Positions 1 through 13,402 are shown, numbered from the stretch's first letter. The stretch is DNA of 64,000 bases from Nymphaea colorata (GCF_008831285.2 NC_045145.1:13824802-13888801), one strand, 5' to 3'. The notes: generated by a model not told the origin, from the letters alone. A program made the numbers and translations.

Positions 1-1712
1 ATTGATGCCTTCCTTGTGAAGTAGGCCCCAGACTATCTGAGACGTAGGACCCAAATTTTCTTGAGATATTCCTGAACCGATAAGAAGAATGGATACCTGT
101 AGCATCCCGATTCTAGGACTGCTCCAAGTATCAGATTCTTGTCAGATGCTGCCGTTTCCGCCTAAACCTTGCAGGAATACAGCCAAAGGAAGGACTCAGC
201 AAACAGCTAGTGCAGCCACCAACACTCCACATGATGAAGAAGCTGCTGCTCTACTCTACCCATGTTTGTATGCATGCATGAAGAAAAGGGATTAGCCTTT
301 TTACCTTGTAAGGAGGGAGACAACCCAACCCAACCCTTTCACTCGTTTCATGTCATCTTCGACTTCGCATTAATTAGCTCATCTTCTTACTAATTGTGCA
401 CTTACACATATACACATACGCGTTAATTCGTCCACTGCTGCTTGTTATTAAGGTAAGTTGGTTTTGTGCTCCAAATGGGCCAACTTCAGGCCAACAGAAA
501 AAAGAAAAGAAAAGATCCATCGTCGTTGATTGGGGACAAAAGACATCAGACCTTTGAAGTCGACAGAAAGCAAACCTGTGTAACATGCACTTTTTCATCC
601 TTTGTGTTGGTTGCCCTCCTTTTCTCTCATTCAATTCGAGTGGAAGGCTTATGTTTATAAGCTTGATCTGCCTTTTGTTTTGTAAGGGCGAAGAAAAAAG
701 AATGATCGCGGTCGCAGGGATCATCTACCTTATGGCTGGACCCTAACTGCTGCTTGCAGCAGTGCTCTTACCTATCAAGAAAAAGCCAGAAGCTGTCCAA
801 GTGCTGAACTTTGTGCCTCTTTGGACTGTTGGTGTCTTTAAGCTGACCCATCTAGCGACTTGGTCTCTAGCTTGCATAGACAGCCCATAGAGACGCCGCT
901 GTGTGTGTGCGCAGAGTGGATTCTTTAGGTTTTCCCCTCCATGTGGGCAAGCGACAAACAAACATGAAAAGTTGGCAGCGTGGGGGACGAGAGAAAAGGT
1001 GGCAGCGTGTGCGTAGAAGTTGCAAGGTTTTTCTGTGTCCAACATAGGGCCACGTTACAAATTGGCAGAGACTTTGTGTCTTTGTGCGGATCAAGAGATC
1101 AGTGAACGGCGTCACGCCAACCATATGGTGCGAAAATTTTGTCCAATCCTATAACACGAGACCCAGATTTTGTGGTGATGAAGATGTTGCAGATAAAATG
1201 CCAGAGACGACGGAGCTCTGCTGGGTTAATGTTAAAACTGGGCAGTGCAGGTCTGGGACTGGGACCAGGATCAGTTGTGCGCCATCTCCAGATTACATCC
1301 CCACCTGACCGGGTTGGGCCGAGGGTTGACAACTGGGACCAGCGCCTTGCTTCTTTTTTCTTTTCTTACGGTAAATAAGTTTGATCGCTTTTTAGAGTTG
1401 CGATTATAAAACTGGAACCGTAAAGTTTTCGCCAATTGATCCTTAATTTCCCCCAAAACTAATTCGCTTGATTATGGGCAGGGCGGTTGCTGTGTCGAGG
1501 AGAACAGAAGCACCAAAGATGAAGCATTGGTTGGTTGCTGGACTGTTGGTTGAATCCAAAAGCATGTTGCGCCTGAGGGGATCACCATAGTCTCCGCCAT
1601 GCTATCGCCCATCGCCACATGGCGACCAGATTTTGGGTCCACTACTACCGATTCTTATATATACAATATATATATATACATATACTTTTGTACACACACA
1701 CACACTGAGAGA

Positions 1713-1755
<43 letters not shown>

Positions 1756-2870
1756 AAAATCCATTATTAAAGTTTATGTGAATAAAATGCAAAAGGAAAC
1801 CATAAAATCAATTAAAATTACTGAAAATATACTTACTTAAAGAGCTGTAACTAAGATTTATGATGATCTAGCGACGAAATTTAAATTATCTTAAGAGTTC
1901 AAACTTTACAATCAAGCGTGAGTTTCCATATGCATTATTGGCGACACGATGATCGAGCTTTCTTGTTTTTCCAATGAAAAAATATTAACGAGATAAGACT
2001 GAGATGTGGACATGCCAAGTATTTCCTATCATTAACGTCACAAGGCTTTTTCCTTCTTCCTTTGCCTTTAATTTTTGACAAGGAGAAGTATCAAGTATGG
2101 TTTCCACGGGTGCACGGACAAGGCATGCCTCCTTTTCCGTAGACAACATCTTCTTATCTTAGTTTTCACCACACACAAAGCAAAATACAGTTATATATAC
2201 TTGTTTGTTTTCCGTTTTGCCTGCGAGACGGTTGGATGCAGAATCTTAGGAATTCCAATTTAATGATTTTTCATATGAAAACGGCCTCTTTTTGTTAATT
2301 ATGTTCCCCGTATACTTTCTCACAGGGGAAATGGTTTCTTGCCCTTTTGCTGATTGGAAAAAACAAGTCTTCTATGAGGTGGAATGCTTTTTCCATTCTT
2401 TGTTAATAAAAGGATGGGAGCCACGTCTTCCAGCAGTGTGGCGGCGGAAAGCAGCACAGCTAGATCTTCACATGATTAAAAAAAAAAAAAAAAGCATGGA
2501 TTCTCAGTTATTGAGTTACAACAACGGTCGGCAGGTTGGGGCAGCCGCTGGTATGAGGCCAAATAGCTGGTGGCCTTCCTGTGGGCGTCAACCTTGTGCA
2601 TGCATAAACCAAAGCAGGCTTAAGCCTAGGAAGTAGTTGCAGAAGTCTACAATTTCTCTCAAAGTAACTTTGTAGGTAAGCCCAAGTATGACTTTGATAG
2701 CAAGGAAGTTTGGCTTCTCAGCTTCGTTCTTGCTCAATGGAGAAATTTCTTTTTCTGCCAAGATGCAGCTTCTTCTATTTGGCGATTCGGCCTACACTCA
2801 GGATGAATTCAACGTTGCTGTCTATCAAGATACTTGTTCGATTTGGTGATTTGGCCAACACTCTAGATGA
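1..2870. other. Intergenic, no gene recognised
   Basis: No open frame here has a recognisable domain or a convincing splice pattern; the longest frames are about 100 codons and overlap on both strands. The stretch is AT-rich with scattered low-complexity sequence, including a TA-rich, AC and AG microsatellite cluster at about 1655-1752 and an A15 run near 2478. I see no RNA gene in it. Confidence 0.6.
1692..1752. repeat. (AC)n followed by (AG)17 microsatellite
   Basis: An AC run at 1692-1705 is followed by an uninterrupted (AG)17 run at 1719-1752. It is one of many CT/GA microsatellites in this window and probably length-polymorphic. Confidence 0.95.
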
Positions 2871-2879
2871 AGTCCCACC

Positions 2880-3160
2880 CCATCACTTTTCCCTCCTCTT
2901 TTGTGCCTGTGAGGCGTTGCTATTGGGGATCACATGGGATTCATCTAGTACAAAGGTAGGCCCATTAAGTGACCTGTTCCTTGGAGTGTCCCTTTGGGTC
3001 AACTGATGGCCCCATCTTTGCAATGTAAACCCTAAGTCAGGCCACGACCACGCTTGCTTACAAGATATTTCGGGGCAAATTAAAGCTACTGGACTGGCCA
3101 ATGGGATTCAAACACGACACCTTATGCATTGATTTAACTACTCCAACTAGCCATGTGAGG
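2880..3160 (-). mobile_element. tRNA-derived SINE-like element
   Basis: Read on the minus strand, 3153-3143 gives TGGCTAGTTGG, a good match to the RNA polymerase III A box (TRGCNNAGYNGG). The sequence 3113-3104 gives GTTTGAATCC, a near match to the B box (GGTTCGAATCC). The A-to-B distance of 40 bp is that of a tRNA. The region between reads like a decayed tRNA, and no intact tRNA fold is apparent. About 200 bp of unrelated sequence follows on the minus strand, ending close to a T-rich stretch near 2886-2900 (an A-rich tail on the element's strand). This is the build of a tRNA-derived SINE. The element ends and any target-site duplication were not resolved. Confidence 0.45.
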
Positions 3161-3169
3161 ATTCCCTAT

Positions 3170-6100
3170 AAGGTAATATGGCATAGTTCCAGGCATGCAT
3201 CCCTGTGAGTGGATTTGGAGAAAGGACAAAGAATGAAGATGGTATCTTTCACCGTGAAGAGACATTGGGTGGTTTAGTTCTTTTTGGATTACGATCCAAC
3301 AGACTTGGGAAATTGGAGCCTAAAAGGTGAAAGACGCAAAAACTAGAGACAGAATTGACAAGACATAGCTTGTTCGGCATTTTTTTTGTATATAAGTCGA
3401 GCACTTGAGCTCCCTTCACCAGCTTAGGATTTCGGAGAGAAAGTAACCGAGCCCTCATTCCCCACAAGTCAGCACCCAAATAGGAGAAATCAGAAGGAAA
3501 TCTTGAAACTCACTGAAAAGGGAATGCTTCAACTCCCGTTTTTATGTGGAACAACTCTTTGCTTCAAAGTGCTGCAGGGAAGTAGTACACATGAAAATGA
3601 TCTATCAAACCCCGACTGAAAATTTTAACCCAAATCTTGAAAGCTGAACAGAAGGTGCTGTGATTCTTTTAAAAGTAATATCACTAGCCTTTTTTTTTTC
3701 TTTTCTTTTTTTCCTTCTGAAAAGTCAAAAGATCTTAAACATATGTACTTTTGTAAAAGCATGAACTGAAAATTAAATGTGGTGGTGGTGGTTTGACCTT
3801 CAAAACAGAAAGGGAAAAGGAACAGACTTTTGTCACACACGAACACTTCGTGATCAGATCTTCCTATCAAGCTTTTTCCTCCTTTTAATTGTGTACGAGT
3901 CTGCCCAAGACCATCCTGAACTGATTTTGAATGTATTCTTCTATCTGAAATTGACCCGTTTGCACTCCCAGGACCGAGTCAATTTTATAAGGACGCCATT
4001 CAAAACTAAAAGAACCTTCATCATCACCGTTTATCTTAGAGGTTGTCGAGCTCTACGTCCTACGATAAAGAATCGTTAATGTCTATAAATGAATTAAAAT
4101 AACCGATATCACGTTTCTTCCAGAAAATTAAATTGATGCTCAGAGCATTGCAGATATTGGCGTAACCAGGAAAGGGCAACTTTTTGGAACAATTACGGTT
4201 CTGAAACGTAGCGTGAAAGAGACGTAGTAGTCCAAAATGGGGGATGTTTCCATAAATAGTAGATACGTTGGCGTCTATTTGAAATTCATTCCAAGATTAT
4301 ATAATTGTCAAGATTAGTGGACCATCGTGATAGTGTAACCATCAGCAGCATTATAGAGGCACTCAAGTGGGATAACGTGGACCAAAACTGGGGTTGAATT
4401 ATTGGTGCTCCAGATTGGTCTAATTAATAAAATAGATCTGGATTTGATAAAATAAAATCCCTCCTGGTAATTAGACCTGTCCATTTATAAATCTGAAAAC
4501 ACTTTCAGTGGTTGTTCCAATTACCATGTCTTAATTAAATAAGGTCCAGTTTGGATATCTGTCTAAGACCATTTTTATCTAGTAAATTATCATGCCCTTT
4601 CAAGTTAGCTAAAAACTGTTTGTTCACACTTATTACAGGAATAAGGGCGGTATTTGATTTCCGTCTGATTTAAGCAAAGGAGCAGTGACAGTGGTAGGCC
4701 TTCATCAGAAGCAATTGCAAAGTTGTTTGTAAGAGAAATGGGATTCATTTTAGAATTATGACAAAGAATGAGGCATCATCGAAGCAAAAATTTACTTCTC
4801 CATTTGGGAGGCCTTCGTTCCCAGAGAAGAAAGGGTCCAAGATCTCCTTCCTTCCTTGATCCTTCCCTCCCCCCACTCTCAGCTGCCTATGCACCTGCTT
4901 TCTCTGCCTCCTCCTAATTAACGCTTCATTACCGAGTCATACGAAGACTAGTTTGTTAACTGCCAAACAAGTTTAGTTTCTTCAAAATTCGGTCCAAGTA
5001 ATAGAGAAGGGGAGCCAGTAGAGGAGGCAACCTCAGCTGGAACACACGGAGAGCAACTTCTGTGAAACAGGAAAAAAAGGAAAAAGAAATTGCAGACTGC
5101 GCGTGTTTCACATTGAAAAGGAGATCGGGGAAAGAGAGGAGAGGCGGGGTCAGGTCGGGGATAGGGACGGAGCGAGAGGCATGCAACAATGGTCGAGTGG
5201 TGGGCAGTCGGGGAACGAGCCAATGCATGTACGAATCGCCGACTGGGACTTCGAGCTGGCGTCTCAGTATCCTTGAAGGGGGGAGAGTTACAGGAGAGAG
5301 TAGGAAGCGCCGGAGAGGAAGAAGAACGAGGCTCGCTCGTCTCGTGACCATTATAGGAATTAGGGACAACAATAAGGACGCGTCTCTCTATTCTCGGTTT
5401 CTCTCTCTCTCTCTCTCTCTCTCACGTACCCTTTGGAACTTGCAGTTTTGACACAGGACGGTGGGTCCCATCCCCATTTTACAAGGATCGTACTGCTTGT
5501 TCTTTTCTTCGTGCACCATTTTGGCCCTCATGCAGCATCTCTCTCTACTACATTTATGCACAATGGAGAAAGAGGATAAGCTAATCGTGTTAAGTAATAC
5601 TGGTTTCTGCATTCTGGGCATTGTCATGGCCTGGTTTAATCCAATGTATGTGAAGGAAAAGAAAATGGCTTGAAAGAAGTTAACTTTTGTAGGATTTTAC
5701 ATAATTTTAGGTTTGGCTGGTTAAGAGTTCAATGTTAGACACATGGCAAACTGACACGGAAACTTGCTAATGCCAGCTTAGATTGAGAAAAGTGAAAGAG
5801 CTATATGACAAGGTTGGCTGGAGACTGAGAGCCTCTCCCCCTTAGACAGGCACGAACGGCTAGGGGGATCTCAGTCTCACCAAGTGCATGAACGAATAGA
5901 GAGTGACAAGATGGAAGCCATGCATTGGTTGGCACAAACGCTTTCTTGCTGGGACGTTCTTTATTCTTATTACAGTTTAGTGGATTAATGATTCCACTTT
6001 TGAGTTCATGAACCTTTCCATTTTGAGCAACTTGCAGTTGCAGTCTTTTTGAGTCCAGCGGTCTAGCCTACTGTGTATATTCAATTAGAGATGATAAGGC

Positions 6101-6380
6101 TGGTCTTTTGTTTTATGTTTGGGAGACTCGGTACTCTTAGAAAAATAAAGATTTTGAGAGGCTGGGGGAGAGAGACAGCCGACAAAATGGGAATGAGAGA
6201 GGGAGAGATTTATATGTGAATATTGTATTTACGACCAACGACTCCTTTGTAATTAAATATTACAAAAGCGATTCAATATCTTCGTCCTCAGAGGGGTAGG
6301 GAGAGCGAGTGTGTGGGGACTACATTGAGTTTGTTTGTTGCGTTCTGTGAATCGACCCTGGCACGCTTTTGTCTGAGAGA
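3170..6380. other. Intergenic, no gene recognised
   Basis: Short overlapping open frames without family features. The stretch contains homopyrimidine and homopurine runs (near 3690 and 5062-5150) and a CT microsatellite at 5401-5423. The last few hundred bases before 6382 are the presumed promoter of the MATE gene. Confidence 0.55.
5401..5423. repeat. (CT)n microsatellite
   Basis: Uninterrupted CT dinucleotide run of 23 bases. No gene is recognised next to it. Confidence 0.95.
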
Positions 6381-6381
6381 A

Positions 6382-6388
6382 TATAAAA
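6382..6388 (+). promoter_or_regulatory. TATA box of the MATE gene
   Basis: TATAAAA lies 107 bp before the predicted start codon at 6495, inside a purine-rich stretch. A plant TATA box usually sits about 30 bp before transcription start, so the leader would be about 75-80 nt. That leader includes a GA-rich tract at about 6445-6471 of the kind bound by plant BBR/BPC GAGA-binding proteins. Position and sequence are seen; use as the promoter is inferred. Confidence 0.65.
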
Positions 6389-6494
6389 CAGGGGGGAGGT
6401 GGGGGTGCGAGGGAGGAAGGGCGATTATAGTAAAGGAAAGGCAAGAAGAGAGAGAGAGCGAGAGAGAGAGATAAATGAGTGTAAGTACTGAAGG

Positions 6495-8317
6495 ATGGAC
6501 GGTGGTTCTCCCATTTCCGACAGCCTCCCTCTGAAAGCAGCGCCACCACCATTGATGATTCTTGCCTACCTCAGGGTCGCAGGCCATGACCAAGGTCGCC
6601 CCAAGTCCTGGCCTTCCATCTCGGAGGTACTGGTTGTTATTATTCGTTGTTGTTTATTGTTATTACGATGCTTAGTTTTATATTCCTCTTCTTTCATCGC
6701 ATCGCTATATATTATGCATTTGTTTTTGTGTCTTTTCCTCCGCGCTCTTTTTCTTGGCTTCCTGCTTCTGCGGAGCTCTTTCCGTAAGCAATTTTCATGG
6801 TTTTTATGCGAGTTCTGCTCCTCTTTCACCAGGTGGTCGAGGAGATGAAGGAGATGTGCAAGATTGGAGGGCCTATGCTGGTAGTGGGTCTCATCTTCTA
6901 CGGCAGAGCGGCCGTTTCCATGCTGTTCTTGGGCAGATTGGGGAAGCACGAATTGGCGGGTGGGTCTCTGTCCATTGGCTTCGCCAACATCACCGGCTAC
7001 TCCATCCTTTCCGGCCTGGCCCTCGGCATGGAGCCCATCTCCTCACAGGCCTTCGGCGCCAAGAGGTATTCCCTCATGTGCCTCACCCTCCAACGCACCA
7101 TCCTCATCCTCCTCGTCGCCTGCCTCCCCATCTCCCTCCTCTGGCTCAAGATGAAGCCCATCCTCCTGCTGTGCGGCCAGGACCCAATCATCACATCCGT
7201 CGCCTCTACCTACCTCGCCTTTTCCCTTCCCGACCTCTTCTTTCAGGCCGTTCTACACCCACTCCGAATCTATCTCAGGACGCAGGGCATCACCCGGCCC
7301 CTGACCCTCACCGCCGCCCTGGCTCTGGTCCTCCACATCCCCATCAACCTCTGGCTCGTCCTGTACATGGGTCTCGGGGTTAGAGGGGTAGCCCTATCAA
7401 TGGTGGTCACAGACTTCAACTTGGTGGCCTCCCTTTTGGTCTACCTGTGGTTCTGTGGGGTCTGTGGCAAGGGGTCGTGGGAGGGTTGGTCCCTGGAGTG
7501 CCTCAGGGAGTGGCGGCCCTTGCTAAGTTTAGCCATACCAAGTTGCGCGTCGGTTTGCTTGGAGTGGTGGTGGTATGAGCTCATGATAATCTTCTCGGGC
7601 CTACTCTCCAACGCCAGCGACGCCGTGGCCACAATGGGCATCCTCCTACAGACCACCTCCCTTGTCTACATCTTCCCTTCGTCTCTAAGCTTGGCCGTCT
7701 CTACCAGAATTGGCAACGAGTTGGGGGCCAACAGGCCTAATAGGGCCAAGGTGGCCATGTTCGTGGCCGTCTGCTGCGCCTTCATGACTGGCATCATGGC
7801 CTTGACCTTCACCACGACGCTGAGGAACGTGTGGGGCTGGGTGTTCACTAGCGACAGGGGCATTGTGGCCTTGACGGCTAGGGCCATGCCCCTGGTTGGC
7901 CTCTGTGAGCTGGGCAACTGCCCTCAGACCACTGGCTGCGGGGTTCTCAGAGGCAGCGCCAGGCCTTCCCTTGGTGCCCATATCAACCTTGGCTCCTTCT
8001 ACGTCATCGGCATGCCTGTGGCCCTGCTTATGGGGTTCGTGGCCAACTTGGGGTTCCTGGGACTGTGGCTGGGCTTGTTGGCTGCTCAAGGATCCTGTGC
8101 CCTGCTCATGATGTGCGCCTTGGCCAAGACTGACTGGGCTCTTCAGGCGAGCAGGGCTCGGGAGCTGACTGGTGGAGCCGTCGATTGCAAACCGGTCAGG
8201 AAGGTGGTCAGCGAAACCACCAAGATGAGTGGATCCAATTCCTACAAGGTTGAAGTTGCCGAGATGCTTGAGAGGGCGCCTCTCATTTCCATCAAAGTGG
8301 TGCAGCCAAACGATTAA
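6495..8317 (+). CDS. MATE family efflux transporter (DETOXIFICATION type)
   Basis: The predicted mRNA joins 6495-6626 and 6833-8317, giving 538 residues. The 206-nt intron has a GAG|GT donor and a CACCAG acceptor, phase 0, and splicing reads WPSISE-VVEEMKEMCKIGGP across the junction. Starting at the ATG at 6797 inside the intron would lose the N-terminal region. The product is a polytopic membrane carrier; MATE proteins have 12 helices and export organic solutes in exchange for H+ or Na+. Family landmarks include ELAGGSLSIGFANITGYS (about residues 80-97), HPLRIYLRTQGIT (about 175), CLEWWWYELMI (about 280), FPSSLSLAVSTRIGNELGA (about 325) and LCELGNCPQTTGCGVLRG (about 400). These match the plant subgroup that includes Arabidopsis ADP1/DTX51 and relatives, linked in the literature to organ initiation, iron homeostasis and stress signalling. 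The substrate cannot be inferred. Exon 2 is GC-rich compared with its surroundings. Confidence 0.93.
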
Positions 8318-10789
8318 GGGAAATGAAAGGGCAAGGAATCCCCCGAGACTTTTGTGCCGAAACCCCTTCGTTGGTTTTGGCTCTCCTCAAAGAACCAGAG
8401 AGCTGATGCTGGGAGGCCGCGGACTGTCATTATTCGTGACAGCAGCTGACCGGCGGAGAGGAGGTTTTTAATTTTCTTCTTTACTTTTCCTTTCCTTCTA
8501 TATGGAAAAGAGCTTTCTTTTTCGTCGATTGTGCAAATATTCAAAGGCTACCTGTAATTCATTTATGAAGATTTCTTCTTGTGAATGTAAAATCTCTGAG
8601 CTTGAATTCACAGCTGCATTCAACAACTGTTCAGATTTCCCCCCCAAGCAAAGACGCCTTGGTTTCTTGTTTCCTCCCTCTTTCCCGTAACGTTACGAAA
8701 CAGGTGGCTCTGTTTTCTGTTTTATTCAACCATTCATTCATGGCGCTGGTCCGGTTGCCTTAATTTGACACACAATCTATATATTTACCAACATTATCCT
8801 ACTGTCACTTCTGTTTGTGATGCACATAAATGTAAACAGGACGTTACTGCTCATTCCTACTCGATTGTCGCGTTGCATAAAAAAAGTTAAATTTGTTAAC
8901 GAGTTACAACCTCTCTCTCTCTCTGTGTGTCTGAACTTTAGGTCAATGAATTGTCGGATTAAGAGAAGGCAAGAGATCAGGACCAACTGCAGGAAGGAAT
9001 GAGGATATCGGCGATAAGAAGTTGACTGTATTGGGTAGTGGTTTGAGTGTATCAGGTGAAGATATTATCCTGATTGGGACGTTGGTACTATTGAATCTTG
9101 AGGATGCTTGACTTGAGCAAGAAACCGACTTTTGACCTTTTGTTAACCTTTAGATTCTCGTAAAATGTTTCCAAGCCGTTATTCCTGACAATTAAAAAAT
9201 AGACGTTTCAACTTTTTAAAAATTGACATAATAGCTGCTGTTGCGAAGCGCTCGCTCGTATGTGAGGCGCTGCAATTATTCATGAAAACAGGAAAGGTAG
9301 ATATGGGTGAGATATGAGACGCCGTTTGGTAGTCTTCCCCACCTGCCCTTGCAGCGGCGTCCACGATACAACAATACAAGATGGGCACCAGACATGCGCC
9401 GAGATGTGGGCCCGAGCAAAATTTTCTGTCCATTCAACTCTTTTTTTTCTTTCCCTTTCGAATTTAATTTTCTTCTTTGGGCCTTTACTCTTTTTAGTTA
9501 GGGCCATTAATCTATTCCTGCGTCTTGAAACTCCATCTAATCTATCTCTTGCTTATGCTGCTTTCAAATTTGCTCCTTGGAAGGAAGGAAGTTTATCATT
9601 GTTGTTCTTGATGATAAAGGAAAAGAGAGGAACGAGTTACCGCAGACAAAGGCGTTTCTTTCTGCAAGTAACATGAGCAGGCTCGGCCTGCCGGTTAATT
9701 ACTACAAGTCGTCTTTAATTATATAATGGCTTTTTTTTTTTTTTGTTTGCCCAGTCTTTCGCACTAAAAAACAAACAAAAATATCAATATTGAACTATAT
9801 ATTTCCTTCAGTTGACGTCTCGCAACTCTTCTCTTCCAAATTGTAGAGCAGAGTCTGCGATGGGCTTCCTCTGGTTTGCCGTCAATTGCTTTCCAAGGGG
9901 CGAGTAAAGACTGAAAGGTGATGGATGCAGCATTGTACTGCAGCCTGGCTAGCAGAAAGCCGTATAGGCCGCATGAACCCACGTACCATGGACGCTTAAC
10001 CACACGTTTTTATGGACTCATTCATGGCACCCAACAGGAAGGGGATTCCTGTCAAAAGCAACCAAAAAAAGTACACAAGGACAGGTAAGCTAGCTTGGTC
10101 CCCTTCTTTGCAGCCTTGGGCCAGCGGAAGTCTTGGATCGCCAAAGGGTTGAGGGGAGGTCTGCTCCGAAATGAAATGCGGCCCGAGCCTGACCCCCGAC
10201 TTCCCTCCTGCTTCTTTCTTATTATGAAACGATGCACACACTCGCGTCCATTCATGCACATGGCTGAAGCATTGCCTTTTTAGAGGACATATACACACAT
10301 GCACTCCAAGCATTCCTGTCACACGCACACACACTCACACTCGAGCATTGGTGCTGTACTATTTAGAGGCTGATTGATACTGGAACAAAAGTATGAGGCA
10401 TCTGGGCCCCAAAGAAGGGGACAGAATGGAATCAGGTCCGATCCGCGTGGAACAGGGCAGACCTTCTAGGATCAACTTAATTAGGATCTGCCCATCTCGA
10501 GCCCGGCACCAGGAGGCCAATATAAAAAGGGCGTCCCACCAATGTCATGTTCTCTTGGCAACAAACAAGATGGTCTGGTGTAGTAATGGAGAGCTCTGTC
10601 AGCCCACTCTGTTCCCCTTGTATCCAAGCAAAAAAGCAAGGGGTGTAAAAAAGGAATGCTTTCTTTTGTCCATAATTTCTCCTACACTTCCCAACACCCT
10701 TTCCTCACTTCGCGGCCTCTACTCTTTGGTCTTCCCATTTATCAATTATATATATGTATATATGTTGATTGGCCCTTGCTTGCTGTACC
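8318..10789. other. Intergenic, no gene recognised
   Basis: The first part is presumably the 3' UTR of the MATE gene, although I see no canonical AATAAA soon after the stop. The rest is AT-rich with CT runs (near 8911) and a T-run near 9728. A possible TATA motif (TATAAAAAG, about 10520) has no recognisable gene after it. Confidence 0.5.
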
Positions 10790-10819
10790 GGCCTCGGCCT
10801 CGGCCTCGGCCTCGGCCTC
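10790..10819. repeat. GGCCTC hexanucleotide repeat, five units
   Basis: Five perfect tandem copies of GGCCTC, followed by a degenerate sixth. The repeat is GC-rich within an AT-rich stretch and carries clustered CpG sites. No coding region is recognised around it. Confidence 0.95.
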
Positions 10820-13135
10820 TCCAAGACATTGTGGATCCCCATCTCCCACCGATATGCACCCTGCTTTCTGCCTGCTCCGCTCAGCACCAAAATCTTTCTG
10901 TTATGCTTCTCTGTGTGGCAAGTGGTGGGCTGTAATACCTACGTAAGTAACCCCAATCCATGTTGAAAAAAAAAAAAGCAAATAACATCAATAACATCAA
11001 GTAACCCCCTCTACATTATAAGGGATTCTTACAAAGATTACTCATAGATAAAAGGAACTTCTACAATCTTTTTTGACTTGATGACAATGACATCTTCGCC
11101 TCTGATAACTTTCACAGCTTCGGGCACCTTTAGTTTAAACTCTCTTTTGGACGACAGGTCGTCATCCAATCACACTCAAAAAAATTTCATATCTTCTACT
11201 TTTTAGATAGAGACACCAATTGACGGATTCATTTGGATTTGGATCAGCATTGCATTATAGAAATCGGTTTTCGAGGATGCAAAAGAAAATTTCCAAAGTG
11301 CAACGGGGCCAAGGAAGGTGGAATTTCACATGGGGAGGGGGGGGCCCAGGCTGGTGTTGCCATGAATGTGCAGACATGGAGATTGGGCCTAGGAATTTCA
11401 TGTGTTGTTCCTAACTGAGTTGCAGGCAGGCTGGCCCAGATGGGCGGTGGTGGCAGCCACGGCGGCCGGCCGCACATTATCTCCGCTCCTCCTTCCCCTT
11501 GGCCCATGTATGTACTGCCTCAACTGTACAAGCACATGCACCTGCACTCCACCACACACGCACCCACCCACCCACGTGCGCATGCATCCACGAATTTGGC
11601 GTGCCTTGGTGAGAGAGGACCAGCCCCACCCTGCACCAACCACAGTACCCCAACCTTCCCCTCCCCTTACAAACAGTAACTTGAATTTGACCCCTTCTAA
11701 TTAATCCCCTCTCCATCGCTATAAATTATGGTTGTCAACAGCTTCCCCTCTTTTCTGCTCATTACAGTAGACAAGATGAATATATATATATGGATGCCAA
11801 ATGACTTAATATGAGGGAGAGAGAGAGAGAGAGAGAGAGGAAAGGGGGTTTGGAGGGCCCAAGAAAAACATAAAGATGCAAAAGGTTTTGCCTAAAGGGA
11901 AATGACGGTGACGCGACATTATTGGGGTCGATGGAGAGCAGTGTGGGGCATCTTAGGCTTTAGTTGGTTGTTGGGGAGCCAAATCCACTGTTGTCACCAC
12001 CATGACGCATGCCCCGCCCAGTATGCTTCTGCCACCCATCTCCTTTGTCCTCTACTCACTCACTCGTTCAATATCTCAGAATTTAAGGCACTACCTGCTG
12101 CATCCCTTCACCCACCTCACTGTTCCCACACATGGACTTTCACTTGCGTACTCACATTCAGCCTTCACACTGGAGCTCTTACATCACCAGGAATTGGTCA
12201 CATCACATACCCACACAATGAAGATAAAATCTAACTTGGTTGCTGTTCTTGGATATACAACGTAAAAGAAAAAAATACTGGTGATGGTGGATTACTAATA
12301 GCAGAAAATGTAAGTACCGACCGTGTCAAAACTTGTAAGGCATATTGTCCACCACACACGTTGTTCTTGTCCTTGGCCAATCGTCTTCCTGTCTTTTCTC
12401 TCGCTGAGTGTGTGTTTTGTGAACTTGTTTTAGTTTGCGGACAAGCTCTACATTTCTAGGAGCACACAGAAATGCAGGGGTTTGATGATGTTGGTGAGAA
12501 TTGAGCATTATTGGGCTTCCTTGTGCAGGAGCCATGCAATCTTCGATTCTTTGTATGAATCGTTCCAATTTTATCGGATGTCTCCAAACACATGAACATA
12601 ATTGGGCTTAGGTATGTAAAATGTGAGAGTATGTATCGTTTGTCATTTTTCTCTCCTTTGATTCGATTGCCAATGCAGTTAGATTGTCTGCATCAAAGTG
12701 TTCGCGGCCTTAATTGGGTGGATGATACTTGTGATAAGAGCAGATCTACATGGTGCATACCAACTGAGCTAATTAACTTGAAACGGTCAGTGTGCAAATT
12801 GTTTTTGTCCATTGTAAATTTACTAAGATCATCTTGATTCCAATTCTTTGAATCCTTGATTGGATGGATGGTACTTATGCTTGCCTACGGTCTCTGCGCG
12901 GCTTATCTGCTTTCTGTCCGTCTTTTGATGAGTAGGGAACGTGAACATTTGTGGCAAAAAACTAATCCATCTTGATTATTTGACCAAAGAGTTGGTCTTT
13001 CTGATCTTCTCTTGATGTGACCTCCACCGCCAAGGCAGCAGGATAAGTTGGAGCTCCAGTCTTACATCATGATTCAGTTATAAAAAAAGAGGAAAGCCGT
13101 CAAGTTCTCCAGGTATGAAAGAAAAGTAGTTCATT
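10820..13135. other. Intergenic, no gene recognised
   Basis: Open frames at 11220-11720 and 11900-12270 overlap on both strands and reflect C/G-rich low-complexity stretches, not a protein family. The stretch also holds a GA microsatellite at about 11815-11838. Nothing else is recognised. Confidence 0.5.
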
Positions 13136-13326
13136 TGTAACACCCCAGAAGTTTAGTCCCGTATCGAAGATTGTGAGGAATCTTCAAGGGCTTATAATGG
13201 GAGGCTATTAATGAGATGATTGTCCTGGTTCCTAGCCTTTTTAGGATTGGAACCGAAATTGCTAGGGGGCGGGTTGGGATCCGTTGAACCAGGGGCCCGA
13301 ACCCGGGAGTGGGTCAGGTTGTTATA
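13136..13326. repeat. 5' LTR of the TRIM element
   Basis: 191 bp, starting TGTAACACCCC and ending GTTGTTATA. It differs from the 3' LTR at only two positions that I can find, both T/C or A/G transitions near the end. Confidence 0.88.
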
Positions 13327-13327
13327 G

Positions 13328-13339
13328 TGGTATCAGAGC
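13328..13339. other. Primer-binding site (initiator tRNA-Met)
   Basis: TGGTATCAGAGC, complementary to the 3' end of plant initiator tRNA-Met and one base after the 5' LTR. This is the main evidence that the repeat pair is a retroelement and not a simple duplication. Confidence 0.85.
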
Positions 13340-13402
13340 AGTTTCAACACTCGGACCTGGGGTCCCACACGCGCGGACGCGTGCCCTTTAAGGGGGGTGG
13401 AT

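Noticed and set aside
6797-6832. Start of the MATE protein at the ATG at 6797
   Set aside because: It lies inside the predicted intron. The upstream exon 6495-6626 joins in phase and supplies the expected WPS-type N-terminal region.
11398-11720. Several overlapping 80-100 codon frames
   Set aside because: Low-complexity Pro, His and Thr-rich translations on both strands; no family features.
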